Origin: Symsagittifera roscoffensis
Lineage: Eukaryota; Xenacoelomorpha; Acoela; Convolutidae
DNA: 64,000 nt
NCBI RefSeq assembly: GCF_963678635.1
Contig: NC_087062.1
Span: forward strand, 25,132,177 to 25,196,176
Direction of reading: 5' to 3'
Shown here in pieces: positions 26,901 to 36,633 of this stretch; within the stretch, counting starts at the first letter, position 1; the number at the start of each line of letters is the position of its first letter. Below the pieces are notes generated by a model that was given only the letters and a program-made list of their open reading frames with translations, searched no databases and had not been told where the DNA came from. A program made the translations under genes and the position numbers.

Positions 26901-29900
26901 ATGCGCTGCGTTGAGGCCTTCTTTCTCTCGTGCTTGTTACAAAACGACTGCTGTCATATCAGTGTGTCCAATTAGTTGCAAAAAGAGAAATACCATTTTG
27001 AATAGATTGTAGATTTTCATTATGCGCTGCGTTTAGGTTTTCTTGCTCTCATGCGATCGGTAATGTTAAAAAGAGTTAGCAGTTTCAAGTTATGTTGTCC
27101 GATACATTGCAAAAAGAGAGACAGTTATTTGTTTTTGTTCTGATTTTCAAAGAACATGTTTTTGCTCGTATCAGAGCGTGATCCCTTCGAATCTTTTTTG
27201 GTTAGTCGAAAATGCGGGTAAAAGTACGAAAAACTTAAAATCCTAAAATATTGGATCTTTCCTCTGGCATATTTAATAGCGGACGTCAACTGAAAACAAT
27301 TAGTTTTGGGTAAAAAAACAAACTATCACTCCAAAATCAGAATGCTAGAAAGCACTCATTAAGAACTCATTTGTTAGGAAGGTGAGTCATCTGGTTGACC
27401 CAGAGAGATTTGAAACGCTGCACTCTATTTTATGAGCTGCAGTTGTGCTTTGTGAAAAGTTCTGCGAGGGTCGGGCTATTAGGATGGCAGTGTACTAGAA
27501 CTATAAGCTTCCAAAAAAGTACGGAAGTTTTTTCATAAGTAAGGTATTGATACGCTGCGCTCTAATTGAAAGAGATTCTTCAGATGTAATTAAAGTTCTA
27601 ACTTTATGGAGGTCAAAAACTGCTAGTTTTTGGCCATTTTGAGATTTTAAAGGCAGAGATGTTTCCAATTGCTGAGAATGCTACTGTTCTGGCTCAAAAA
27701 ACCTTCAAAAATGAATGGGCATTATTGGAAGCAACACTTTTTGTTTATGCTATTTTTGTGTATTGTTTCAAAACAAAAGAAAAAGCTTTTTGAATTTTGT
27801 CAAATTTTTCAATAAAAACAATTTTTACTTTAAGGAAAATTGGCAGGTAAATTGGCAGTCATAACAATTAGAACGAGACCTCCTTTTGTCTAGTTATCTT
27901 CAGTGGCAGCAAAAAACTAAGACTGCTCATATCAAGATGAAGCTTTGAAAATCTATGAAGCAATAATAACATGAAAAATAACCCCACACGTCATATAAAA
28001 CACAAAGTGATAAATGTCACTCCTAGTAACAAAGCAAATATGGCAAATAAGCTTCCTTCAACCAATTTGGATCGATTTTAAAGACTGATTAAATCTCCGC
28101 TTACGCGTTGATAGCGCGACAAAATCGCGCGTTAATTGTCCCAAATTGGCAAAAATGGCAATCGTTAAATTCCCATAGTTCAACGAAAAGTGATCACAGG
28201 TGAAATGTTTGTTTTTCAAATTTTAGCTCAAGACAACAAGAACATTTGAATGAGATCAAAATCCGGCAAAAATGGCTAATTGAAAAGTCAACCGAGCACA
28301 AATATTCCGTTACTTTCGTTACGGAAGTCAGAACAACAAGACTTTTCGTATCAGGACGAAGCCCTGAATGTTCCGACTGCCTTTTAAGGTCTATGGAGCA
28401 GTAATAGCATTAGAAAAGTTTTTAAAAATTGATAAATATCTATATTAAAAATTCAGATTTTTTGTGAAAACCATTCCCCTACACATCATTTACAGTACAA
28501 AGTGATAGATTTCGCTCCTAGTAACAAATCAATAGCAAGTAATTGCTTCAACCAATTGCATCTCCGCTTACTCGCTAATAGCGCAAAATATATCGCACGT
28601 TAATTGTCCCAAATAGGCTAAAATGGTAGTCTTAAAACTCCCTTAACTAAACAAAAATTATCACAGATGAAATATATTTTTACAAATTTGAGCTCAAGAC
28701 AACAAAAACTTTTGAATGAGATAAAATTCCGTCAAAACTGGCTAGTTAAAAAGTAGAAGGATATGTAAAGTTTGATGACTACAGCCACCAGTGGGTTTAT
28801 GGGGAGGGGGCGGACCCCCTGCCGACCCCCTTTGTGCTATTTTGAGATATCCAATTTTGACTGACCCTAAAATCCTAAATTTTTTCTGAAAGCGTCTTTG
28901 GCGCCAAAATCATACTAATTTTGAGAAGGGTGTGCGCGCCGAAAAAACGCAAATTTATTGGTCAAAGTTTTTCAAAAAGTGCCTAAAAACGCGTTTTTTG
29001 GTCTGTTTTTTTTTCAAAAATTTGCCTGCGCCAATTAGAAAAATTTTAGGGTCGGTTTGGCAAAAATGGATTTCTGAAAAAGTATCAAAGGGGGGACCCT
29101 TTGGGTCGGCAGGGGGTCCAATCCCTGAGGGAAGGGGCGTCCACTCCCCCCCCCCCCCCGCCCCCCCCCCCCCTAAATCCGCCCCTGCCTGCGGCCTTAA
29201 AAATTTGGTCAAAATGGGGTCTATATAGTGATTTAGGGGAGCTCAAAAATTTCGACAAAATTTTCGAGTTTTTTTGAAAATTCATGCCCCTTCCCCCTTC
29301 CCCCACCTCAAGAAAATCCTAGATCCGCCCCTGACCACAGCTGAACTATCAACTCCAGGATTGAACAAATCGATTTTCAAAATAATTTCTTTGCAACAGA
29401 ATTTGCTCATCCACAACAGCTTTCATTTTCTGATAAAACATGTGACCAAAAACCGATTTGGTATAAACATTTGCGCGCGTGGTCAATAAAGTTTCAAAAA
29501 TTGTCGTACTTTGCATATATATTACAATTAATTTAGTTGCAGGAAACACTTGCACAAATGGAACGTTACGAGATCTAGTTGTGTCATTTGAGAATTTGCA
29601 GATTTCCTATTTTTAGATCTCGAATTTGCTGTCACGGAATCCGTAACAGCAGCTAAACTGTTTGAAGTTACTGTTGACTGCGGATTTAATAATCAAAGTT
29701 AGAAAACATAGAAACCACTAAAATATTGAACAAAACAAAAGCCACAACGGAAACCATGACCAAAGTTTGCCAGTTTTTGCGGATTTGGTGACCAAACATT
29801 GCACAAGCAAATTCACCGAATCCGCGGTTTAACAAGGTTAGATACAAAACATATCACAAACCAAACAAAGATACGGATTCAGACATTTGCTCACGGGTTT

Positions 29901-32900
29901 CGCAACATATTTTTGAGATTCCATGTAAAAAGGTTGTGCACCTTATAAGCTTAAAAATGTACTTTGAAAAAAAAAATAACATACCTTGTAATGAAACGCT
30001 TTTATTTAAAGGAACTAGATTTTTCAGCTAATTTTTTTTATTTGCCGAGCTGTCCAAGTGCTTGAAAAGACAGTCGGGCTCTTTCTGATGTACTCTTCCT
30101 CCTTACGATAGTCGTTAGCAATAATATTGGATTGAAAAATGAAGAAAAATACTTTTTTCTCATTCCTTTTCTCGAAGAGTTGGTCGTCCATTCGTTTGCA
30201 AAAACTTCTTTTGTTTTTTTTTGTGGATTTTGTGCTATAAAAGTGGTCATTGTGAGCAGACATTTTTTACAAGGAAATCTGGTTCTTCGTCAATCATGGG
30301 TGGATCTAGGATTTTCTCGAGGGCAAAATTTTCAAGACAAACTCAGTTTTAGTGAATAATAGCTAAGCCAATTAGATTTTATCGAGCTCTCGTAAAACAC
30401 CCCACAGATTATTTTGAGAACATTTTCTGCACTTTTGACTTTTGAAAACTGTCGGGAATTTAAAGTTACCTGAGATCTTACGATGGAGGGGTTTTGAGCC
30501 AAGCTTGCTTTTCTTCTGCGTCATCGTTTACCCCCACGCCTCACCTCCCCCCCCCCCCGCAGTGACAAAAATCAATAAACTCGATAAGGTATAGATAAAT
30601 CCACAGTTTAACGTTAGAATTGAATCGATTCATCTACAACCATTTTGCGAACGATAATCGATTTTACACAGATCAATCAAAAAAATGAGCTTTAGTGTCA
30701 AAGTAATCAGATTTTCCACTCTATAAAACCTGTATAAAATCTGTAGATAATCTGCTCATAGTCAGTATTAAAATCTATTTAATAAGACCTGTATATAGTC
30801 AGTAGATAATCTGTATAACACCTGTATAAAATTGTTAATATTGCCCAAAAACTATAGGAGTCGTAACAGTTTCAATTTTGACTAATCAGAGCTTTAATTC
30901 ATGATTTTTTCCCAAGTTTAACAAAAAATTTTTATCAAGAAGAACTTTCCATCTCAAGTGTTATAGAGAGATGAACTCACTTGAGGAAAACTATTTACCG
31001 CAAACTACAATTTTTATGAGTTCACTCCAAGATTTTGTAACCTAATGTTTCCCGCGGTAAGAAAAATAATTTAGTGCAAAATTTTTTCAAATGTCATTTA
31101 AAAGATCAAATTTTTCAGCACAATTTTGTAAAAAAAATCAACAAAAAATTAGAAAAATTAATAAAGAGCAATTAGTTTTTCTGCAAATTATTTCTACAAT
31201 ATTGAATTATGTTTTTTATTAGATCAAATTTCAGTACATAAAGCTCAATGAAAAGCGTACCTTATATATATATTTTTTCAATATGCTCAAATGATCTGAT
31301 TGGCGAGTATGAGAAAATCTGTTTGTAATCTGTATTTAATATGTATATAGTCTGTATACAAGCTTAAATTAATCATTTTATAACTTGTAGATAATTTGTA
31401 GATAATCTTGAGTGATTTAAGTATTTAGATAACCGCGTATTTATACTCATCAGTAAGCAAACAAGTACTATATTAACCAATAAGAATTGAGAAGAGGTAG
31501 CAAATGTACGAAATAAATAATATTATTCATTAATTTTTTCCTCATCTCGATTCTGATTGGTTAATTGAGTTTTTGTCTACATACTGACGAGTTGGAATAC
31601 GCGGTTGTCTAAATACTGCTACGTAACCAAATAATCAGTTTTTATTTTGTATGTAATCTGTACACGATCTGTGTTTAGCATGCATAAAATTTGATATAGA
31701 TCAAACAGTTTTGAATTGTTTTGTAAGGATAATATAATGCAGATAAAATTTTTGCAAAATAAATGCATTAAAATGGCTCATTGTTTTGACTTTGGTAACG
31801 AAAGCAACGGAATGTTAGTGCTCGTGGTGGGTTTTTTTTTCTTCAGACAATTTTCGACTTTGTAATTAGCCATTTTTGACGGACTTATCTTATGATTCGA
31901 AAGGTATTGTTGTCCTGAGCTTAAAACTGAAAAGATATTTCACCTGTGATCATTTTTCGTAAAGTTATGTGGGTTTAAAGATTGTCATTTTAGCCAATTT
32001 GGGACAATTAACGCGCAATTTTTTTTGCACATTTAACGCGTAAGCGAGGTTTAAACCGTTTTAGAAATCGTTCCAAATTGTTTCATGGAAGCTTATATGC
32101 CATAATTATTTAGTTAATAGGAGCGAAACTTATCAATTTGTACTTTATATGGTGTGTGGGGGATGATTTTCACAAAAAATCTGAAATTTTTGCAAGAAAA
32201 TTGAAGTCTGCTTCATAGACCTCAAAAGGCAGTCGGAACATTCAGGGCTTCGCCCTGTTACGAGCAGTCTTGTTTAAACTACATAATCGAATTGTTACTA
32301 TATCAAACTACAACAGTTTTGAATTTTTTTCTAAAAATAATCACTGCGGGCCAATTTAGATTTTCTGTGTTACATTTTCTGTTTTGTTTGTAATTTTGAA
32401 ATACAGTTCTAGCAGTTTCAGACTTTACTGTTTCGAAACCTGAGAGAGAATGAAGCTGATTTTCTTTAAAAAAAACAACGAGAGAAGTCTTAAGAACAGG
32501 CTATTTGTGCTGCGTTAAGTTGGTAGACTCCGGTTTCTAATTGATTCTGTGAAATTTTATTTTATCTTTGGATATGAGAAATTATTAAAAAGCCAAATTT
32601 TGAAAAAAAAAGTGGTCTTTAAATTGTTGAACAGTTTGGATGATAATTTTTGCTGCCATTTCAGGCATCAAACTCGGGTTTCTGATCTATTGCCTGATGA
32701 CCAAAATCGAGGTCGGTTGGGTCACCGGACTGATGTGGGGATCCTTTGTTCTGTCAGTCACTCTCGCGGTTGATCTCCAATTGACTCGGTGTCTCCTCAG
32801 AGTTCCCAAGACTCAGCAGCCGCAAGCGACCTCGTCGCCACAAATGACTGACGTAGCGCAATTGGTTAATAATGAGCACATGATTGATGAAAAGCCTTAA
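14929..32900 (+). CDS. Four-span membrane protein, three exons
   Basis: Exons 14929-15073, 21628-21789 and 32665-32900 join to 543 nt (180 codons plus stop). Donors are G|GTAGGT and T|GTGAGT; acceptors are CTTTCAG and CATTTCAG; both introns are phase 1, so the frame is kept throughout. The protein has hydrophobic spans at about residues 7-27, 60-81, 98-114 and 119-140. The first loop has W-E-D-C-Y-G-D-C, and the hydrophilic tail (about 40 residues) is Gln/Ser-rich. Topology and the Trp/Cys loop recall claudin-like tetraspan proteins, but the claudin GLW motif is absent, so no family is assigned. A poly(A) signal lies about 220 bp downstream. Intron 1 hosts an LTR retroelement and intron 2 is repeat-rich. 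Not recognised beyond this; extra 5' exons are possible. Confidence 0.75.
15138..15141. repeat. Target-site duplication, left (ATTG)
   Basis: ATTG directly before the left LTR of copy A equals ATTG at 20834-20837 directly after the right LTR. Confidence 0.65.
15142..15552 (+). repeat. 5' LTR of copy A
   Basis: 411 bp, begins TGGAACC and ends AACTCA. Close to the 3' LTR (20425-20833) and to the LTR of copy B (52054-52463). Near 15259-15282 it carries a perfect palindrome with arms GCTGAAATTAC and a 2-nt centre. The last 30 bp are the most diverged part. Confidence 0.85.
16012..17005 (+). pseudogene. Envelope-like glycoprotein, C-terminal part (copy A)
   Basis: Collinear with the C-terminal half of the envelope-like frame of copy B from YFWDTAVPCG onward. 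The frame is open to a stop at 16459-16461, then continues in another frame through the membrane-span region (about 16530-16660) and a Pro-rich tail, and ends at the TGA at 17003-17005. At least one more frame change lies after 16900. The N-terminal ectodomain and signal peptide are missing, so no functional glycoprotein can be made here. Confidence 0.7.
17002..18817 (+). pseudogene. ORF3 of the gypsy-like element (copy A), broken
   Basis: ATG at 17002 overlaps the env stop as ATGA, as in copy B. The frame breaks near 17070 and is open again at 17346-17861. It breaks near 17860 and continues through 17897-18205, then in pieces to the TAA at 18815-18817. The N-terminal third is rich in Pro, Ser, Thr and Asn; the rest is mixed and likely globular, with no membrane span. 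The product family is unknown. Where copy B has an in-frame stop after SFPQ, copy A has a Tyr codon. Confidence 0.65.
18819..18902 (+). other. Predicted 84-bp intron just after the ORF3 stop (copy A)
   Basis: Starts with GTAAGTAT one base after the TAA stop, contains a perfect TACTAAC branch-point match at 18863-18869, and ends with a T-rich tract and AG at 18901-18902. The equivalent signals are kept in copy B at 53965-54051. Splicing is predicted from sequence only. Confidence 0.5.
18903..20424 (+). other. Long 3' non-coding region of copy A
   Basis: About 1.5 kb without a long frame, collinear with 52464-53964 of copy B in reverse. It includes a perfect hairpin at 19765-19792 (arms AAGAGTTACTC, loop AAGGGT). 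A second, shorter palindrome TTTAAAACTGG/CCAGTTTAAAA lies near 19441-19452. Confidence 0.6.
19765..19792. repeat. Hairpin in the element's 3' non-coding region
   Basis: Perfect 11-bp inverted arms around a 6-nt loop. The copy B counterpart (53074-53101) has one mismatch in the arms, so the structure is largely kept between copies. Confidence 0.6.
20425..20833 (+). repeat. 3' LTR of copy A
   Basis: 409 bp, TGGAACT to AACTCA, followed by ATTG (20834-20837). It carries the same GCTGAAATTAC palindrome (20542-20565) and an AATAAA near 20757 that is AATAAG in the 5' copy. Confidence 0.85.
20990..21055. repeat. Short tandem repeat, CTAGGCTTCAAAA
   Basis: Four imperfect copies of a roughly 15-bp unit (AAAAGCTAGGCTACA / AAAACTAGGCTTC) in intron 1, just right of the LTR element. 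Confidence 0.6.
21790..25885. other. Intron 2, left part
   Basis: No gene. Includes 'GCGGAATCCGC' type motifs at 22300-22385 and 23080-23230. Degenerate repeats of GTCGAGCACAGTCGAAACAT and CATACCCGATTTCGG lie at 23450-23535 and 23985-24200. The 24810-24985 repeat is described with 8713. Confidence 0.5.
24810..24985. repeat. Dispersed repeat, pair with 8713-8882
   Basis: Second copy of the repeat described at 8713, in the same orientation. Confidence 0.5.
25890..27120. repeat. Satellite array, about 122-131-bp unit, with three-unit higher-order repeat
   Basis: About 9-10 units. Each contains GCGCTGCGTTTAGGCGTTC, TGCGATCAGTATTGTT, a CATGTTATATAGTCCGA or TCATATCAGAGTGTCC block, and ATACCATTTTGAATA. 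Unit boundaries (GCTGCGTT) fall near 26007, 26132, 26259, 26389, 26520, 26642, 26773, 26902 and 27026. Units at 26006-26388 recur in the same order at 26389-26772, giving a 383-bp higher-order repeat. Lies inside intron 2. Confidence 0.85.
27121..27917. other. Intron 2 sequence, nothing recognised
   Basis: AT-rich with no open frame or repeat of note. Confidence 0.4.
27918..28336 (-). repeat. Hairpin-ended dispersed repeat, inverted copy
   Basis: Read in reverse, it starts near GACTTCCGTAACGAAAGTAA, passes CACCTGTGATCACTTTTCG, GGGACAATTAACGCGCGA and AACGCGTAAGCGGAG, and ends with GAGCAGTCTTAG. The order matches 31790-32273. It abuts a second inverted copy to the right. Confidence 0.65.
28336..28780 (-). 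repeat. Hairpin-ended dispersed repeat, second inverted copy
   Basis: Begins with AACAAGACTTTTCGTATCAG followed by GACGAAGCCCTGAATGTTCC, the terminal hairpin in reverse, and shares the GCACGTTAATTGTCCCAAAT core. The far end (its 5' end) is missing and the GC-rich element begins shortly after. Confidence 0.6.
28795..29335. repeat. GC-rich dispersed element, copy 2, with fold-back arms
   Basis: Shares block order with 7876-8275 and ends AGATCCGCCCCTG. The left GACCCCCTGCCGACCCCC is inverted at 29090-29125 as GGGTCGGCAGGGGGTCC, so the interior can fold back. An extra segment of about 145 bp (29040-29185) with C runs and its own ATCCGCCCCTG end suggests nesting of a second copy. Confidence 0.6.
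29340..30720. other. Intron 2 sequence with scattered repeat ends
   Basis: No gene. Motifs of the GCGGAATCCG type at 29630-29900; at 30296-30330 GGTGGATCTAGGATTTTCTC matches the inverted end of the GC-rich element; a C run at 30550. Confidence 0.4.
30725..31700. repeat. Degenerate 'CTGTATAAAATCTGTAGATAATCTG' repeats
   Basis: Several variants of CTGTATAAAATCTGTAGATAA at 30725-30835 and again at 31318-31410 and 31660-31700, separated by AT-rich sequence. Two stretches near 31435-31500 and 31540-31620 are approximate inverted copies of each other (GATAACCGCGTATT against AATACGCGGTTGTC). Confidence 0.45.
31790..32273 (+). repeat. Hairpin-ended dispersed repeat, best + strand copy
   Basis: About 480 bp. 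It starts near GGTAACGAAAGCAACGGAAT and has the GGGACAATTAACGCGCAAT and TTAACGCGTAAGCGAGG core. It ends with GGCAGTCGGAACATT, the perfect hairpin CAGGGCTTCGCCCTG (32243-32257) and ACGAGCAGTCTTGTTT. No coding frame. It lies about 390 bp before exon 3. Confidence 0.7.
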
Positions 32901-33122
32901 AATGCTCATCACGCCCAGAACAGTCAGAAGTCTCACCCTCCGGATAATCTATTTTTTTGACTAACCATTCTCAGTCGATAAACTGGCATAAACTCGAAAT
33001 GTGAATAATTGCTGTAAATTGATTTTATCAAGCTCTTTTAAAACACCCCAATGGCTATTTTGAAAGAACTTTCTGCACTGTTGATCTTTGAAAATTGTCT
33101 GGAATTTTTAGTTATTGCTGTG

Positions 33123-33128
33123 AATAAA
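33123..33128 (+). promoter_or_regulatory. Candidate poly(A) signal of the four-span gene
   Basis: AATAAA about 220 bp after the stop codon at 32900. It lies 10 bp before an LTR fragment. AATAAA is common in AT-rich DNA, so this is only plausible. Confidence 0.4.
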
Positions 33129-33138
33129 ATTTGCGTAT

Positions 33139-33252
33139 TGGAACCTGATCCAAACTATATATTATCATTGGTTATAAATAAGATATTTTATCCCTATAAA
33201 TTATTAAAGACTAACCAATCACACTCCATCTAACTAATAACCAACTTATTTG
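33139..33252 (+). repeat. Diverged LTR fragment of the gypsy-like family
   Basis: Starts TGGAACCTGATC and follows the first roughly 115 bp of the LTR at 15142, including ACTAACCAATCACACTCCAT and CCAACTTATTTG, with many substitutions. The rest of the LTR is not recognisable, so it is an older, truncated copy. Confidence 0.65.
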
Positions 33253-33259
33253 TTTAAGT

Positions 33260-34185
33260 TTTGTCAGCAATTGATTTAATTTTTTTTGCGTAATTTTTGA
33301 CCGACTAAAATCTGTCAAAATTGTTCAGTTTTGGTGTAAAATTTTGGCCCTGAATTTTGCACCATATTTTTTGCCAGAAGCTCTAAGCTTGTTTTCTCCA
33401 CTTCTTTTTTGTCTTGATTTCAGTAAAAATTTTTGAGAAAAAAGCGTTCCAATTTGCTGGTCTTCTTTTTTCGTCCGGATAGTTTAAATCAGCACCGGAT
33501 ATAACGTTTAACAAACTTATCACACTACGTCCTAAATGTTATAAATATTTCTGACCTTCAAGCTAATAACTATTAAGAAAACCTACTCTGAGAAATTTTT
33601 GTTTGCGTTTTGTGTTTTTTTTTCTGTTGAAAAATTACATAGCACCATTGTTGATTGAAAGCTGTTTTGAGGTTATGGGCTTAAAAGTATTCAAAAATTT
33701 ACGTTTTTGAAGAAGCGGAATCATTTTGCCTTGCTCTTTTGACAGTTCAAATGTAGTTCTGATCTTTCGACTACAGTTTCGATGCCCTTTTGTCTCAAGA
33801 TCAAAATTATTTCCAATTCTTAGAAAGTTGTCCGATTATTTGGTTTAAAAACTAAACAGCCGTGCTATAAAGATATATAGCTGCTAACAAATTTATCAGA
33901 CAACATCTTATTTTTTTGAAATAATTCTGACTTTGAGACACTGAATGATATTAAAAACTGCAATCGAATTTTTAAAACTGCATTTGAACTGACGAAATAG
34001 TGACGCAAAATGATTGCGCTTTTTCGAAGAATTTCTTGAAAGCAAAAAACACAAAAAGCCATCAAAAAGGCAAACGCATAACTACAATGAAGTATTTCAA
34101 TTTAGCTTAAATTTGAAAGTCAGAATTATTTCAGAAATTTAATACATTGTTCGATAAATAACTTAAAAGCTATTGCTGATTCCAA
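33260..34185. other. Intergenic, nothing recognised
   Basis: AT-rich; no supported frame or repeat. Confidence 0.4.
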
Positions 34186-34189
34186 AAAT

Positions 34190-34370
34190 ATGTCAGAGCA
34201 GACAAAATTAATTGAAGGAGCAAATAACAAATTTTGAGAAATTTTTGCATGCAAAATTGAATTTTTATTTGACATTGAGACATACTTTCTGACTAAAAAT
34301 TTAGTTTTTACATGCAAAAATTGTCTGAAAAGGTCATTTGCTCTTCTTAATGATTTTTTTTTGTGCTAAC
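34190..34370. repeat. MITE-like element, diverged copy
   Basis: Contains the CAGACAAAATTAATTGAAGG left end, the TTTTGCATGCAAAATTGAAT interior and a TTTGCTCTTCTTAATGATTT right end, matching the better copy at 34654-34848. Confidence 0.5.
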
Positions 34371-34653
34371 TAGATAAAATTCGACGTCAAAATGAGCAGT
34401 TTCAGGTTATTTAACTTCGTTCAGATTCGTAAACCGAAAAGATATTGCAAACAAATTGGTATCAACGATAAATTTTATGTCAAACCTTGTTAAACTATTG
34501 GTAATGCTGTTCTTTTTTTCTAGTTCTGTCTGTTCAAACTTTTTGCATCTCCCTTCATGTTTGTTAGTGCTCGAAAAAATTAAATGACAGATCCATCTTA
34601 GGTTAAAATTAAGTTGAATGCTCTTTTGTTTATTGCCTCTATTATAGAGAGTT

Positions 34654-34848
34654 GCAAAAAGTTCGGACAGACAGAAATAATTAAAAAGAGCAATCTGCAA
34701 ATTTTGAGCAATTTTTGCATGCATATTTGAATTTTCAGGTGACATTGAGACATACTTTCTGTCTGAAAAATTAGCTTTTGCATGTAAAAATTGTCTGAAA
34801 AAGGTCATTTGCTCTTTTTAATTATTTTTGTCTGTCCGAACTTTTTGC
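34654..34848. repeat. MITE-like element with about 40-bp inverted ends
   Basis: Left end GCAAAAAGTTCGGACAGACA, followed by AAATAATTAAAAAGAGCAA, is matched in reverse at the right end with one mismatch over 40 bp. The 195-bp length and lack of coding sequence fit a non-autonomous DNA transposon. No clear target duplication. Confidence 0.7.
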
Positions 34849-34888
34849 TACTAATTATAGCAGCAATTTGAAAAAGTTATAGAGAGTT

Positions 34889-35413
34889 GCAAAAAGTTCG
34901 GACAGACAGACTTAATTAAAAAGAGCAACTGTCTAGACATCAACGGAAATTAAAACTGAAATAAACATAACGTCGAAAATTCATAAAGCAGAATTTTGCT
35001 CGAAAATTATAACCACGGCGGGCAATTGCATCCGAAGCGTCGAATAGTAAACCTTGAAACAGGAAAATTACTGCTCAGGGTGGCAATCGTTTTTCCGCGA
35101 TTAGTTTCCAAATTTTAAATGATTTGATCATCTTCACTGCCGTTTGTTTTTTTTTGGTGCGGCCTAATCTGTTTTTTTTCTGTGTTTCGTTTTTTAACTA
35201 ACTTTGCTAACTGTTTTATAGAAAAATCTGGATGTTCAATGCAGTATTTAAAAATTAGGCTAGCATAATCTTCGGATATCCGAAAATCTCGCATCTTGAA
35301 TTTGGCCCGACAAAAAATTCAAGGCTGCTCGGCTTCAGATTTTGCATGCAAAAAAAACGTCAAAAAGCACTGATTGCTCATTTTAATTAATTCTGTCAGT
35401 CCAAACTTTTCGC
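34889..35413. repeat. MITE-like element, longer copy
   Basis: Same left end (GCAAAAAGTTCGGACAGACA) and a diverged right end (GTCAGTCCAAACTTTTCGC) enclosing about 525 bp with unrelated interior, 40 bp from the preceding copy. Confidence 0.55.
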
Positions 35414-35579
35414 TACTAATTACAGATTCAGTTTTAACGTTACATTGAAATCTAAAGCCTAGATTTATTTAAATAAATGGTTATTTGTTATATTTAATGT
35501 TCCGATGTTCAATGTAAATATTGGGCATTGATACCTACGATTGTTTTTCCGCAAGAAGTAAGATTAATTCGACTAAATT

Positions 35580-36216
35580 AATTGTACGCCTGACTATTAT
35601 TGATGTCTTGAGCTCAAAAACAGATAATTTTTCCTTGAGCTCAAAAACAGACAATTTTTTGGATAATGTTTTCAAGTTAACATAAAAATCTTGCCAGTTT
35701 GGGATGGTAATACGCTCTATTTAGAAATTTTCTATAAAATCATTCCACCTTGAAAAAAACTCATCTATTTCAGTTAACTTGAGAGAATTGAAATTTGACC
35801 GAATTTGTTTTATCAGCTACAGTTTTATTCCATACTGAAGTCCTGGGCTCAAACTTAGAAAAAGTTTACATCTTCGATTATTTTTCGTAATTTATGGATG
35901 TTTACAGATTGCAATTTGGCTAGTGTAGGATTTTTTAACACGCGATAAACTTCATGCTATTAATGCGTAAGCGAAGAAATAGTCATCTTAAAAATAATTT
36001 CAAATTGAAATGAGGCATACACTTAACTCTATCGAATACTTTGCTATATGCAAAATATTTTAGTTGGCACTTACTTTACAACGCGTGTGGGGGATAGTTT
36101 TGAAAAAAAGCAAATCGAAAACTCAGCGTTTGCGTTACAAAAAATGATATTCATAGAAGTTAAAAAGCAGTACTGCATAGACCCTAACAAGTTTTTCCCT
36201 GTTAAGAGCGGTCTTG
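35580..36216 (+). repeat. Hairpin-ended dispersed repeat, diverged copy
   Basis: Shares GAGCTCAAAAACAGATAA, TTAATGCGTAAGCGAAGAAA, GTGTGGGGGATAGTTTT and the end CCCTGTTAAGAGCGGTCTTG with the family. The terminal hairpin is lost. Confidence 0.45.
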
Positions 36217-36633
36217 TATCACCTTGTATATTTGACACTGTTTGCGGGTTTTTAACAATAAAAGCTTAAGAAATTAAATTTTTTTCATTGATGGGAAAAA
36301 ATGGCCCTTGTGAACAATCTCCCCCCTCAATAGACCAAGTGAACAATCTCTCCTAAAATTTAATGGCGAATTAAAGCAGTAAGGCCTGCATGTACTATGC
36401 TCAAATCTGATTGGCTGATATGAATTACTTTTAACCAAGTGAACTATCTCCTCCCTGATTTGATTTAGGGAGAGATTGTTCATTTGGTCCAAAAAAGTAC
36501 ATAATAAGCTACAGTTGGTAACTTGAAACGTTTTAGAGTAATCTGTGATAGGTTTTGTTAGTTGTCTAAAGATGAATCATTCAGGGATATGCCGTGATAC
36601 AAGCACTCTCATTTTGAATAAGTTTCCTTTATT

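Noticed and set aside
25890-27120. Possible CRISPR array
   Set aside because: The whole 125-bp unit repeats without short repeat/unique spacer structure, and the genome is eukaryotic.
28932-29228. Pro/Gly-rich frames in the GC-rich element
   Set aside because: Arise from C/G runs of the fold-back repeat and are open on both strands.
34407-34808. 133-codon minus-strand frame
   Set aside because: Runs through the MITE-like element and its flank; A/T-rich, no domain, no conservation with the sister copies as a frame.
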